Shown here: positions 13,324 through 26,798 of the stretch, in pieces
Layout: every line of letters begins with the position of its first letter
Numbering within the stretch: position 1 is the stretch's first letter
Program-made: the position numbers and the translations under genes
The notes under the pieces: generated by a model
The model's input: only the letters and a program-made list of their open reading frames with translations
What the model was told of the DNA's origin: nothing
Databases searched by the model: none
NCBI RefSeq assembly: GCF_002865645.1
Contig: NW_020194551.1
Coordinates: forward strand, 220,877 to 284,876
DNA length: 64,000 nucleotides
DNA from: Hyaloscypha bicolor E
Lineage: Eukaryota > Ascomycota > Leotiomycetes > Helotiales > Hyaloscyphaceae
Reading direction: 5' to 3'

Positions 13324-14231
13324 TGTAGAGAAATAACTGAAACTCTCTGCGGGTACTACTCATGCTATGCATCGTATAGCTTTGCAATAAGAACATCAAA
13401 GTTTTCTTTTGATTCCTATAATGGTATAAACGAAGGAGCTGGCATGTCCGGTAGGTGTGACAGTTCGTGCGTCACATGACTTCACATGACTCTCAGTGGC
13501 CCTTGAGGAGGTCAAGCTACTGCGCTAGGGAGCACGGGAGCATTAATTGTTTCCAGGAAGATGTATTTTATCTTAGCAGGTGCCCTTAGAGCTTCACTCC
13601 TTTCCTCCTTAGCTTAGTATCTTCTAATCCACGGCGACTCGCCGGCACTCCTTAATAGAAATGTCTCCTTGAAGCGTTGCGTTTAATAAGCTCGTCTCAA
13701 AATTGTGGCGAAAGACTGCGCTTAGTTCTTACGCAAAAGATTTTTGTGGTCGAAGGATTTGGAGAGTGGAGAAGTTGAGGGAAGGAAGAGGCGAGAAGGA
13801 AGAGGCGAGAAGGAAGAGATTCGGAGAAAATAGTGGTTGATACGTTAAAGTATAAGTTAAACCCGATATTAAAAGCAATATCATGTGGAAATTATGCTGC
13901 TCTTGCTTCCACGGCTCGAATCTTGGAACTCGTTTCGAGGATTTTGACTTGCCCCGACGGCGAAAGGCTGGAGCTTAGAAAATGAGATCCGAGAACTACA
14001 TTTGAACTTGAATTTTGTTTAATAACCACGATCTCATCTCTTAGTATGATCTATACTGCACCTCTGATGCTAGAGTGGCTCGAGAGCATGGAGATAACCC
14101 AATTCTCCTCAGTCTATGGTCGTATGTGAAAACAATTCTGGGTATTTAGATCTATATTTCTAATTCCGGTGCGAGCTTTTCGAAACATGAAAAGTTATTG
14201 CTTAGTGGTCGCTGTTATAGAGGTAGTCAAA
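13324..14231. other. 3' flank of gene 1, unmutated, holding a shared repeat
   Basis: No convincing gene. Holds the shared downstream repeat at 13716-14129. A GA-rich direct repeat (GGAAGAGGCGAGAA twice) lies at about 13784-13820. The last five bases before the next element (ATTTG, 14232-14236) are its target duplication. Confidence 0.5.
13716..14129 (+). repeat. Shared downstream repeat, copy A
   Basis: Aligns over its whole length with 45704-46120. Starts TGCGCTTAGTTCTT and ends AGTCTATGGTCGTATGTGA. Conserved blocks between include TTGGAACTCGTTTC and GAGATCC. The end of the repeat is also present at 38311-38352. All three copies lie downstream of a gene in the same orientation. Confidence 0.75.
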
Positions 14232-14236
14232 ATTTG

Positions 14237-14533
14237 TGTTGAACTAGCTTAATAAAGCTACAGTCACGTGCATGCAATATAAACCAAGTAAACAATACTG
14301 AATTGACTGCTGTTCTATAGTAGTAAGTAGCCCATATATATAGCCCTGAACCCCCCTAAGTCACATGTACTAAACCCCTAAATCGGGGAGCCTTATAGTA
14401 TGCCAGTTAAATTAATTTAACCTTATAGAGCATATTATACTAGGAAATAAGCCTATAGCTTAAGCGCTATTTTAAGGCATTTAGCCCAGGGCTTACTAAG
14501 CTTATTAAAGGCCTCAAGCCTTTAATTTTAATA
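14237..14533 (-). repeat. Left LTR (3' LTR) of the 4.3-kb element
   Basis: 297 bp, starts TGTTGAACTAGC and ends TTTTAATA (TTTCAACA in the right copy). The outer half to about 14400 is unmutated and the inner half is strongly mutated, so a RIP boundary runs through the LTR. It lacks about 25 bp present in the right LTR. Confidence 0.85.
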
Positions 14534-15205
14534 ATTCTCTTATATATTACTATAAATAGCCCTAAAAAATAAATTCCATAAATATTACTTTATTTACTAA
14601 AGCTTATAATTTTATGATTATAATATAAATAGCCCCTTTATATAATATCTAAGAACTATAAATAATAGAAGCTTAATAAGTATATTAGCTATTATTTTCT
14701 TAATAAAAATATATTTAATAATAATTTTATTAAAAGCTATTAGCTTTCTAATATAATAATAGCAAATATTAATATATTTAGTTTAGCTATAAGCTATAGG
14801 GTCTCTAGCTAATATTATATAACTCTAATTATTACTAAATATAGAAATTAATAAGGTAATATTTAAATATTAAATATATTTTAGTTTTCTAAATAAAGCT
14901 CTAATTTGCTAGCTTCTAATAAGTTAATATATTTTAATTAAATAATAGAAATAGCTATATAATACTATTTAATAAAGAATTAAATAATAGATTTCTTATT
15001 AAATAAATATAAGTATTTTATAATAAAGTATTTATTTATTATATTTATTATATAATATAGCTTATAGCCTTTTAATATAAGCTTTAATTAGCTTATTTCT
15101 TCCTTAATTATTTTATAATTAGAGTATTTTAATTATTTATAAAAAGATTTATAAGCTTAGCTTTCTCTAGTTTAAATCTCTTTATAAGGCCTATAATATA
15201 CTTAT

Positions 15206-15530
15206 TATCGGTTCACTAGTAATGCATGGCACCGTTATATAGGCGTGGAAGTGCTATTTGCATAAGGTTAGTGAAGTTATTATTTAGAAGTAGGGATTAC
15301 AGTATTGTGGTATTAATATGCGATCCCTAAATCTGCTAAGCCTAAAGGGGTCTAGTCTACTGGTCGAGTCACTAATGGGATGCGAGGTCATATAACCATG
15401 TCCCGTATCCCATGTCCCATTGCCCATGTCCCATTGCCCATATCCCATTGCCCATGTCCCATTGCCCATGTCCCGTGTCCCGTGTCCCGTGACTGTGCAC
15501 GTGACTCCCAAAGGAATAGCTATACTAATA
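15206..15530 (-). repeat. Left LTR (3' LTR) of the nested Copia, nearly unmutated
   Basis: 325 bp, starts TATCGGTTCACTAG and ends CTATACTAATA. It contains four tandem copies of a 14-bp unit (CCCATTGCCCATGT-like) at about 15408-15465 followed by TCCCGTG repeats. It keeps CA/TG dinucleotides that are lost from the right LTR of the same element. Confidence 0.9.
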
Positions 15531-18500
15531 CTGGAAACTCTCTAAAAACGCGAAAAACAGAAAATAGTGCTCCCCTCCGATCGCATGCATATTCCCTAAT
15601 CCGGCCTAGTACCAGATGCTCAGATGCCAGATGCTTAGATACTAGATGCCCAGATGCCAGACGCTAAGGGAATCTCCATGTATATCCTCTTATTCATATG
15701 TCTATTTCCTGCTCTATTCGCGTTTGACTTATTCCTCTATATCTAACTATATGGTATTCGTATTAATGAGGCGCTTAAGGGTATTTAATGGCTTTAATTT
15801 CGTTATAGAGTCAGCAGGGTTTAATTCTCCCTTAATTCACTTGATTTCCGCAATCTCTTATTATTTATACGCCTGGCGGAGGCATATTACGTCAATTATT
15901 AGGCGTTTCTCTCGAGTAGTACCCAATTGACGAGGTATTCATATAATGACTTTGAATCCGTATAGACGACTAGTAGTAGTTCTATTTCTAGTACTCTATT
16001 AATTATAGATTTAACTAAAGCGCCTATATTAAAACCATAAGCCATACTATAGAGTTCCGAAGCTAGAATGCTTCTGGTAACTCTCTTGCATTTAGTAGAG
16101 AACTAGTAGATAATATTAGTATGTCTAGTTTTATTTACTAGAACTAGAACGTATCTGATTTGGGAAAAGAGATCTCTATTATTTGCAAACGAAGCATCCG
16201 TAAAAACGATTAAATATAAGAACTTCTTTACTAGCTTTACGAATCTCAGTTCTCTAGCGGCATTCTTAATTTGCTATTAAATACACTTATTAAGTGCCTT
16301 TATATTAGTTTCCGAGAGTTTAATAACTTAAATAGTAATTAATAGATTATATAAAGCTTCTGGTTAATAGACTAATGCAATATATACTCCTCTAGTATAT
16401 TAGGCAATATATTAGTCCTTAATAGAGAGATTTTAACGAATAGTACCCCTACTACTTATAGTAGTAATATTCTTTATAGAAATAGTTTAGAGGTTTTTAT
16501 ACTAGTATTCCTATATAAAAGTAATTCCAGTAGTATTTATATAAATAATATCTCTATTAAACTTGAGATTATAGTCAAAAGTAAGGGATTCACGCTCCTT
16601 AGCCAAGAACTTAGCCTTATAGAGCTTTAGTTACTTTGCCTTTACAAAATCATTAGTTCTAATAAATAAGATATTATTAGTTTAAAGGCTAATAATTCCG
16701 AAAAATTACTTACTATAAAGTAGGCAAGAGTTATAAGTCGACTATTTTATAAAGAGCTCATTAATATAATAGGAATAGTAAGTCTTAAATTAGTAGTTCC
16801 TAGCTTCCGGTATATTATATAGTAGTTTTATAATCTTTAGAACAGAATTATTCTTTAAATTTAGCTTTCTAGTAAGCTTATAAGATAAGTTAATATAGAA
16901 ATTATAATTAAGTAAGGTTATTAATTAGATATAAGCTTGCGAGATATTATATAAATATAATTCTATAGTATCTATTATTATAGTAGTAATACTAAGGATA
17001 ATTCTCTAGCTAATATATTAGATAGTAAGTAATTATATTAATATTATATATTTCTTATTATTATTATAAGCTTAAATAACTAGTCTCGACTTCTTAAGCT
17101 CTTTCTCCGTACTCTTATTCTTAATCTTATTAATAAACCGGGAATTAAAGATATGTATCTCTTTTAGTACCTAAGATCTAGAAGTAACCTTAAATATATT
17201 CTTTTCTAAGAGGCTAGTAACTTTAACTTAATAGAAATCCTTATATAGTTTATTATCTTATAGAAATACTATAATATCCGGGGTCTTATAAAGGCGTTCT
17301 CTATTATACTTTAGTAGAATAGCAGGAATAGTAAGAGGAATTATACCTGTATTATCTTTGGCCTTATTATTAGGTTCGGAAATAGGTTCAGGTTCGGGGC
17401 TATTAGTAATAACCTTAATATTTCCTATATAAAAGGGCTTTACGAAAGTTAAACGGAAAGTAATATTACTATATAATAGAGCTAGTATATAGTCCTCCTC
17501 ATTAATAGCTACTAGCTTATATAGTTTATCCTAACTACTAGATTAACTAGTATTTCCTTTATACTAAATAAGAATATTTAAATTTAGGAATAGTTTATAG
17601 ATATTAGTAGTATTAGAACTATTTCGGATATTTAAAGCATTCGCAATTTAATATCTAACTCAAAGCTTCTAAATTTCTACTATTATCTTCTTAAATACTA
17701 CTAATTACTATAATATAATAAGTAATAAGGTATTATATTTAGTTATTCGAAATAAAGTATTATAAATTAAAAGAGTTAAAATAATACTATTAGGTCCTAT
17801 AAAGTTATTAATAGCCTTAAAAGCTATTTAAAGTATAATATTCTTATTAATTCTATTAACTTTGGCTATAATAATAAAATAAGTATATTAGATTAGGCTA
17901 TAGTAATATTCTATAATTCCGACGGAGTTATAAGCTTCTATAAGAATAATCTTAACCTTAGTTCCTATAGTATTTATAAGCTAAGCGAACTTCTTACTAG
18001 TAAACTACTTTCCGGCATTTACTATAATCTAATTAGGAAGGCCTAAATAGTTATTAATCTAGTATTACTTAAGTATATCCCAGATATATATTATACTAAT
18101 ATTCTAGAGCTATTAGCCGGCTTAATATTAAATACCTTTATTAATAATATAAAGTATAAGCTTACTATAAATATAGAAAATATTAATAATAATAAAATAA
18201 TTAAAGCTAATATTATTTCTTAGATTAAACTTGAATTATTCGGGTAATTAGTTATATTTCTAGTATTACTTATAATACTTTATAAAGTACTTAAAAGCTT
18301 TTATATTAATATTATGGCCTGTTTATTCTAGTATATTTCGAAGCTTACTAATAGATAAATAACTAAAATAATAATAGAGATATTATAATTTAATCTCTAT
18401 AAGAAAGCAAGAATTATAAGTAAAGAATTCGAAAATAAAGCCTTATAATATAATATTTCAAAGCAAAAAAGAGTATTTAAAATATTATACTATAAATATA

Positions 18501-21229
18501 TATTTTTTAGTAAAATAATAAGATAATTAGTAAAATTATTAAAATAGATCCCTAGCTTATCTATATTAGCTAAGCTAAGCAAAAATAGAATCTTTAAAAA
18601 TAGAATATAAAATTATACTTACCTAATTAGTATACTTACTATTATAGATCTAATAAAAGATATAGATCTAATACTAAACTAGATATTAACTTGATTTCTA
18701 GTAGTTTTACTAAGTTTAATACTATTATTAGTTTATTAAAGAGCTTGAAATTAGTTAGAACTAGTAGTTAAATATCTAAAGGCTCTAGTATTAATTATAA
18801 CTTTATAAAAGTAATAAGTATTATATCTTAATATATTATTAATTATAAAAGTCTAGGCATTTTCTATTAAGGATTTAATAGGCTCTAAAGTATGAGTTTT
18901 GCCTATTATCTAGTATATAAGAAAAAAAGAAGTAAGGTTATTTATAAGAGTATTAGCTATAATTATTAATAGAATAAGAATAATAGAAGTAGCTAAAAAG
19001 CTTTTAACTAAAGTAAAATAGAAATCTGGTTAGTATTTCTTTTCTTTATCTATTTCTACTAATAAAGCCTTAAAAGTATTATTTACTAGTTTATTCTTAT
19101 TATTCTTATTATTTTCTTTACTTTTAGCTTTAGTAATATACTATATATAAGTACTACTAAAGCATTTATTAAAGTTATAGGTATTTCGGGATCTGAACTA
19201 ATAGATATTTCTATTCCTAAATCGAGCCTTTTTAGCCTCTTATTTCTCTAGTATATACTTTTATAAGTAATATTCGGGTTTCTTATATATAAAATATAAC
19301 TTCGAAATATAATTATTATAATTATAGGGCTTGAAGTAGTTATTACGGGTTCTAAAGTTATAACTAGGTCTATATTAATAATTTCCGGAAAAATAATAGC
19401 TTAGAGAGTTCTGAGAATAATATTATTAATTAGTAAAGAAGGTTTCGGGATTAGCTTATTATTTGCTCTTATATATAGTAATAAATAACTAGAACTTATT
19501 AATAAACTAGCCGAGATTTATAGAAAAGTCTAAAATTACATATTTATATATCCGGAAGCCTTAGTAAGAGATAATAATTTTATTATAAAGAAATTCGGTA
19601 TTTTATAAATTAGATATAAAACTATATTATAGTTAATATAGTTTATTAATTAGTAATTAAATAGTCTTAAATATTATCTTTTCCGGAAATTTAGCTATTA
19701 TAAAAGCTAATATAATAGTATTTCACTTATTTAAATTTTAATATTTAAATCCAGGGCCTTTAAAAAAGCTATAGATATTAATACAAGCCTTTTTATATAT
19801 ATATTAAGAGAGCTAGTTACTATAGAAGTAGTCTTGAGCTAGTTCCTTTAGTATAGTAGGAAAAGCTCGTATTAGTATCTTTTATAAAAGCTTTATATAT
19901 TAGTAAATATTAAGGAAAATAGTAAGTTTATAATTAAAATTACTATTAGATCTATTATACTTTTATTCTTTAATATAAATCTTAGTAACTTCCCTAATAA
20001 GTCTTATAATTAAAGGAAATTAGGGATTATTTAGATATAGTTATAGTTATAGTAATAATAGTAATAGGAATATATTCTTTTATACTAGTATTAAATCTGG
20101 TAGAAATATAGAATATAGTAATAAAGAAAATAATAGAGAAAGTAATAATAATATAGAAATATTAAAGATAATAGGTTCTAGGCATTTATTCTTTATAAGA
20201 GTAATAAAGCCTAATAGGATTAGTTCCTTAATAAGGTCTAGTCTGGCTACTAATATATCTTTATTTAATTATATATATTATTTATTCTTTTTTATAATAA
20301 TATATAGGGTATTTATAATAGTATTAGTACTATTATTTTATTATATAAATATACTACTATACTAAAGGGTCTTATATAGATATAGTATCTCCGGAAATTC
20401 GAATTTATTAAAGTTCTTTTAATAAGTAAAGTTCTTAAAGTTATATCTAAATAGCTCCTAAAGATTATTATTAATTATTTTATAGAGAATATATTAAAAT
20501 AGCTTGGTATTTAAAAACTCAGTTATTTTATCTGCTTTAGTAAAGTTTAGGTTAATCCTATATCTTTACTTTCTTATTAATTTCTTAAAATTATTATTAT
20601 CTATAGAGTAATTAGATTAGATAAATCTAATAAAGAAATTATTTACTATAATATATTCTATTATTATATATTTTATAGGCTTATATCTAGTTCGAAATAT
20701 AATAGTTTATAAGAAGAATAGGTTTATAAAAAGAAAAGTAGTTTATAAAATAGATAGTTTATAATAGGTATTATATTTAAGGTAAAAATTTTGTCTATAA
20801 TAAGAAATTTAGGAAGTGAAATTTAAGGAGTGAAATATTGAGATTTCGGGAGAACTTAATAGTTCTAAGACTTAAGAGCCCTAGAGATTTAAAAAAAGAT
20901 AGTTTTTAAAAGGGTTTTATAAAGATTAAATAGAAATAAAATAAAATAGTTAAATAATTAACTATTTTAGTACTTAGTAAGATTAAGTATTTTTTTTATT
21001 TATATAACCGAATTATAGATAATAGAACTAATAGATATTTCTTTCTTTAATATAGTATAATTAGGCCTTAGTAAGATTAAGTATCTTTCTTACTTATATA
21101 ACTAAATTATAAATAATAGAATTAATAGTTATTTCCTCTTTAACTAGAATAATAGCTTTGCCCCTAAATAACTAAATCTTAGGCAAGTATAGCTTAATTC
21201 TTCCTGATTTATAAGTACTAACTAATTAG

Positions 21230-21540
21230 TATTAGTTTACTAGTAATATATAGTATTATTATATAGATATAAAAGTACTATTTATATAAGGTTAGTAAAG
21301 TTATTATTTAGAAATAGGAATTATAGTATTATAATATTAATATATAATTCCTAAATCTACTAAACCTAAAGAAATCTAGTTTACTAGTCGAGTTACTAAT
21401 AGAATACGAGGTTATATAATTATATCCCGTATCCTATATCTTATTACTTATATTCTATTATTTATATTCTATTATTTATGTTTTATATCCCGTATCCCGT
21501 AACTATATATATAATTCCCAAAGAAATAGCTATACTAATA
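21230..21540 (-). repeat. Right LTR (5' LTR) of the nested Copia, strongly mutated
   Basis: 311 bp, the partner of 15206-15530. Differences are almost all C-to-T or G-to-A in CA/TG context, including loss of every CCCAT word of the minisatellite. Confidence 0.9.
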
Positions 21541-24524
21541 CTTATTTTAATTAAGATATAAGATATATTTAAAGCAATTCTTATATATCTAAATACTTAA
21601 AATTAAAGCTATATTTTCTAATTTCTTAATTTCTTATAAGAAAGCTATTTTATTAATAATTTTTCTAAATAGTTTATAAATTATAGCCTAAAACTAATAT
21701 ATTATTTATATAAAACCTTATAATTATATTATAATTTATAATAATAAAAATATTAGATTTATTAAAACAAGAACTAAAATTATAAGTTTTAAGTCTTATA
21801 TAAGCTTTAATATATTACTTTCTTTCTAATTACTTAAGTTTATATAAGGAATTAAATAAAAGAAATATTAAGTATCTAAAATACTTTAGGGCTTTGAAAA
21901 ATTATATATATATATCTTAGTATAAAGTTTAGAATATAAATATATATTAATTATATTAATTTAATATATTTTCAAATTCTTATAAGTCCTTAAAGCTAGT
22001 AAAATTCTTAGGCTTTTAGCTTTAATAATAAAACTAAAAGTTTCTAGAAAATTATTTCCTGAAACTTAATTAAAGCCTTAGCTTATTAGCTAAGCTTTAT
22101 ATTAATTAATTAAGCTTATAAATATATATTTATAATCTATAGCTTTCTTTTTAGAAAATAATAAAACCGGTTTTTAAATATTAAAGGCTTATAATTTAAT
22201 GAATTCTTTATTAATTATTTATTTCTAATAAGTATTATAAATAAGATTATTTATAATTTTAATATAGATTTTAGAAATTAAATACTTTATAATTATTATA
22301 TTTATATAATATTTTAAAAGCCCTATAATTAGTAATTTTCTTTAATTAAAAGAATTAAAGTTCTCTAAATTAATATTTTCTAAATTAAACTTTAAAGCTC
22401 TTATATTTATTATTATAATTTTCTTTTATTTAAACTTATATAACTTATATTACCTTAATATAAATATATAGCTTATAAATATTTAATTTTATAAATAATA
22501 AGTTATAATTATAGCTTTTTTCTAGAATTATATAAAAAGCTTAATATTTAATAATATAGCTCTAAATATTAATATTAAGCTCTAGTTTAAGTATTTAGAA
22601 ACCTTATTTTATTTAAAAATATAAATAATAATATATTTAAATTATATATTATAATTATCTAATAATAAAGCCTTTAAGAATTTATATTTTAATTTTAGCT
22701 TTATTAGAGCCTTAAATTATAAAAATATAATTCTTAATTATTTTCTAATTTTAATAAAATATATTTCTAATTTTCAAATATAATTATTTATAAATATAAA
22801 TATATAAGTATTTCTCTTTAATATAAATATATTATAAGAGCTTTTAAAAATTATTATAAATCTATAACTCTTTTAAAAATCTTTTAGTTTATTACTCGTA
22901 TTATTTTAGCCTTAATATAAGCTTTATAAGGCTTTTAAAAGGCTTTAATAAGTTTTATAAATTCTATAAATATAATATATTCTAGTTTTAAGCTTATAAG
23001 ACTTAAATAACTAAATTAATAATATTGGAAATAAATACTAGTTTAGTTTTCTAATATAATAATTGCTTTTAGGAAATTATATTCTAAATTAGTATTTTAT
23101 AAAATATTATTTAGAATATATACTTTTTCTAAATAACTAATAACTTTTATTATTATTTTCTAAAGTTTAATTAAAAGCTTCTTTCTAATATAACTAGTAA
23201 TAATATATATAATAATATATATAATAATATTTTTATTTTAAAGCTATAATAATAAAATTAAGCTTTTAATAAGCCCAAATATATAAAGTATTTTAATAAG
23301 CTTTATAATTTATATAAAGGCCTCTAGAGCTATTTATAAGAATATAATACTTTTTGTAATAGCTAGAATTTAAACTCTATTTATTATAATTACTAAAATA
23401 AAAATATCTAGTATTTTATATTTAATAAAAGCCTTTTATAAATAAATTATATACTAGAAGCTTCTAAAATTAATTACTTATAGTAAATATTTATTATAAG
23501 TAGGCTTTACTAAAGCTATTTAGCTAGTTTTTATAATACTTATAATACCTATAATAAGTTTTTAAATTTTAAAAAAAAGTTCTTTACTTTCTTTAAAAAT
23601 TATTAAAAACTTTATACTAAAGTATTTCTTTTACTTTTTGCTTTTATAATCTGATTTTCTATAGCCTTATTTATTATAATTAAAGTACTTCTCTTAAAAG
23701 GCATTTTTAAGACTCTTTTTTCTTATTTTAGTAATTAAAATAGTTTTTTTTAGAGCTTCTTTTAATTTTATTCTTTATTTATATTTATTAAAGCAAGCTA
23801 TTATTATATTATAATTAATAGTAGTTTTATTAATCTTTAGCTATAATATTAGAGAAGTAAAGCACTTATTTAGAGCTCTAATAACTCTAAAAAAATATTA
23901 ATATTTTAAGGGTTTTAAAGAGCCTTTTTATAAGTTTAATAATTCCGATTTTATATTATAAAATACTTAGTTTTATAGCTATTATAATAATAGTAATACT
24001 TTATTTTAATAGCTTATAGCTAATAAAAGCCTAAATTTTAATATTAAACTATTATATATTTAGGGAAATATATAAAGCTTTTAGTATTTCTTATTACTTT
24101 TTAGTTATTTTAAGAAGTAATATATATTATAAAGCCTTTTAAATATATAAACTTATAATTATAATACTTGCTTTAATATTCTTTACTTTTATATAATTAT
24201 TAGAAAGTCTTAAAGCCTTAGAATTACTCTTATTTCCAGAGCTTTAAGCCTTTAAACTTCTTATAAAACCCGGTTTTATAAAGTAATTTTAATTTCTAGA
24301 CTAATTATATTTTATAGGCTTTAACTAATTAAAAGCCTATATATCTAAACGTTTTAGGGCCTATAATTGGGCCTTATAAGCCTAGTAATTCGGGGCTTTT
24401 CTATACTAAAGTTGTCTTTTATAATATACTTTAAAGAATATTTCTAGTAAGTATAAATAAGCTAATTTAGTAATTTATAATATATAAATATAGGATATAA
24501 AAGTAGTATCTAATACTTATAACC

Positions 24525-24846
24525 TATTAAACTAGCTTAATAAAGCTAAGGTCATGTGTATGCAATATAAACCAAGTAAATAATACTGAATTAATTGCTA
24601 TTCTATAATAGTAAGTAGCCTATATATATAGCCCTAAACCCCCCTAAGTCACATGCACTAAACCCCTAAATCGGGGAGCCTTATAGTATGCCAGTTGAAC
24701 TGATTCAACCTTACAGGGCATACTATACTAGGAAATAAGCCATAGGCTTAAGCCCCATTAGTGCACAGCCCCTAAGGCTCCGTTCCAGGGCATTCAGCCC
24801 AGGGCTTACTAAGCCTATTCGGGGCCTCAGGCCCCTAATTTCAACA
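24525..24846 (-). repeat. Right LTR (5' LTR) of the 4.3-kb element
   Basis: 322 bp, starts TATTAAACTAGC (RIP form of TGTTGAACTAGC) and ends CTAATTTCAACA. The inner half is mutated. From about 24680 outward it is clean, mirroring the left LTR. Confidence 0.88.
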
Positions 24847-24851
24847 ATTTG

Positions 24852-25248
24852 GAGCGCGCTTTTAGACCGTAATTTTCACGAATTGTCCGCCGGCGAAATC
24901 GCCAACCTCCCTCCAGCACTCACCCCCAAACCCCAAAATGATCGTACAGACATAAAAATTTGAGATTCTGAAAAGGCGCACGCGTTTTCGCATTTGCAGG
25001 ACAGAAAATCGGCGGGAAGGGCACGCGGGGACGGGCGTAGCGAGTTAGTCATCGCCATGATTCCAGACTTCCAATATCACGCGCTGCGATCTGATTTTCC
25101 AAAGCCGTCTGGAAAATATACGGCCGACTGTTCGGCTTGAGCGGATGAGACTTCGGACATTCGTTGTGAAACAATTGCCTGTTGAATCGATGCCCGAGAG
25201 CCCGAATGAATGGTTTCTAACACCAATGCTGCATGGACCCAGTTGACA
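24852..25248. other. Unmutated intergenic DNA, no gene seen
   Basis: GC-balanced sequence between two transposon blocks. Its only open frame longer than 50 codons (minus strand 24876-25058) shows no family resemblance. Confidence 0.4.
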
Positions 25249-25285
25249 CAGCAGAAACTCGATATAACGATATCGATTTTAGCGT

Positions 25286-25675
25286 CTTTTTCTAACGATA
25301 CACCGAGGTATCGTTATATCAAGAATCACGTGCATCCACGTAAAGATAATAAAAATTAAAGATATATAAAGAATCTCTTCAGTAATAGCTCCTCGACGCT
25401 TTTTAGGCTGCTAAAGGCCTGTAGAATCAGTGGTAAATACTACAGGCTGTGAAATAGTGAGATCGATGGTCCGCGACTCCGAATTACCGGGATTTGGGGG
25501 GTAGAAGGCCCTATAGAAGAGAGGAATTAATCCATTGGGTTCGATGATTAGAACGATATTACACCAAAATAATAATCTCCGGACCATAAATCCTTACGAT
25601 AATCGTTATGGGGGGTATATCGTAAGCCTAGGGCCAAAAAACAGTGGGACCTTACGGCTGTATCGCACTATCAAG
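25286..25675. other. Segment splitting the left inverted repeat of the pogo-type element
   Basis: About 390 bp of mostly unmutated DNA between TAGCG and ATAACCGAG, which are adjacent in the right arm. Its left edge carries a reversed arm-like motif (GAGGTATCGTTATATCAAG near 25305-25325) and its right edge another arm-like motif starting CAGTGGGACC at 25642. It may be a remnant of a related element inserted into the arm, or two overlapping ends. No coding frame. Confidence 0.45.
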
Positions 25676-25861
25676 GATAACCGAGATCCCTAGTCAATGC
25701 ACACCCCAAGCGAATGCACACCCCAAATTTTCAGCCGACCTCGAGCTTAATTAATTAATTATTAAATAACCACGTAATTAATCGGCCTGAAATTAAAAAT
25801 ATAAAGCAATTAAACTAGGTATATTAAGTTAGCTAATCAGGATTTTTCATTTTCTAAGGCG

Positions 25862-26480
25862 TTATGGTAGAATAATCTCCCTTCCCGATCGGGAGATCTG
25901 TACTACCCCCACAGCTTCAGAATCGTCCTCTACTATTACCGCTTCCTGAGCCCCTAAATTCGATAAAATCGAAGACCCTACCCTCAATATTACTATACGA
26001 GAGGGTTTGGCTTTTTTAGCAGTATTTCTAGCTATAGTAGCCGCCTTTCTAGCTACTACCCTTTCCAAAACCTCCAATTTATACTTCTCCTTCTTTACTT
26101 AATTAGCAATTACTTTTTCCTCCGCCTTCCTAAGCCTCTCTAACTCTTTCTCCTGCTTTTCCAAGGCATTATCTATAGCCTTAGTAATCTTTATATCCTC
26201 CTTTATCTTTTGCTTATCTAATTTATCTTATTCTGCCTATATAACCCTCGCATCCTTATATACTACTATAGCTAGTACTTTAGCTATTCCAAAGAACTAG
26301 GCCTTTCCTAATAGCTCTCCTGCCAAATTAAGCTTTTTCCTATAATATCTCTTTTTCTTTTTAAGCTATAAAGCTTTCTTTAAACTCTCTATATAGTACT
26401 CTGTAATAGAAGCCTTTATAGTATTCGTCTTGTTTGCTTTAGTAAGCTTGCAAAAAGCAACCTTAGACGGGTTTTTTATA
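25862..26480 (-). pseudogene. C-terminal part of pogo/Fot1-type transposase
   Basis: Minus-strand frame open from 26077 to 25862 (71 codons, ending SRSGREIILP) and continuing upstream with scattered RIP stops to about 26480. It is rich in E, K, R and A (RKAEEK, RKAATIARNTAKKAKPSR), as in the tail after the DDE domain of Fot1/pogo transposases. The rest of the catalytic domain lies on the other side of the Gypsy insertion or is lost to RIP. Identification depends on the paired N-terminal fragment and inverted repeats. Confidence 0.55.
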
Positions 26481-26798
26481 TATATTTTTAAGAATTATTA
26501 TATATATTTTATAGTATAAGAAGTTAAAATTATATTAGGAAAAGCTTTAGATAGAGTTTGTGGTCTTAGTAAAGCAATAGCTAATAAGATAATTAATAGT
26601 TAGTAGGGCTATATATTCGTCTTTCTCTAAATAAATAAAATATTTAATTCAGATATACTTTTATTCTAAGCAAACTTGAAAATAGACCAAAATATTCTTT
26701 TTATTAAGTAAGTAATACCCTTACTAGTATTTAAAACCCTATTAATCTCAGTAGAATAGCAAGTAGAAAGTAGTAAAAAATAGCCTATATATAAGGCA

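Larger units (their letters stand above)
15206..21540 (-). mobile_element. Copia LTR retrotransposon, complete but RIP-degraded, nested
   Basis: 6335 bp with LTRs at 15206-15530 and 21230-21540 and the 5-bp target duplication CTTAT on both sides (15201-15205, 21541-21545). Coding strand is minus. At about 15850-16200 the reverse strand reads the Ty1/copia RNase H: IVFTDASFANNRDL, then STKCKRVTRS, LASELYSMAYGF and VVYTDSKSLYEYL, with few stops because this end is lightly mutated. At about 19190-19310 a gag-type zinc-finger region of fungal Copia (KKPE-Y/C-Y ... KHxLEEREEAKKARF-like) is visible through RIP. Order gag-pol-RNase H right to left fits. Translation is broken throughout, so it is inactive. 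Confidence 0.92.
14237..24846 (-). mobile_element. LTR retrotransposon (probably Copia), RIP-degraded, carrying a nested Copia
   Basis: LTRs at 14237-14533 and 24525-24846 are direct repeats with perfect TGTTGAA/TTCAACA ends (allowing RIP). They are flanked by the 5-bp duplication ATTTG (14232-14236 and 24847-24851). Subtracting the nested element at 15206-21540 and its 5-bp duplication leaves about 4.3 kb. On the minus strand a RIP-altered CCHC zinc knuckle is visible at about 23641-23695: the pattern C-F-N-C-x4-H-R-K-S-D-C-K shows with Y in place of C. Gag is therefore at the right and transcription runs right to left. A reading resembling the Copia RNase H SSTEAEY area lies at about 14740-14810 but is weak, so Copia rather than Gypsy is inferred mainly from size and order. 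Confidence 0.8.

Noticed and set aside
15380..15930. Two plus-strand open frames (95 and 94 codons) in and after the Copia LTR
   Set aside because: They are made of the LTR minisatellite and the antisense of the Copia RNase H end. The real coding strand here is minus.
24876..25058. 60-codon minus-strand frame
   Set aside because: No domain, no start context and no matching exon. It is probably chance in G+C-balanced DNA.
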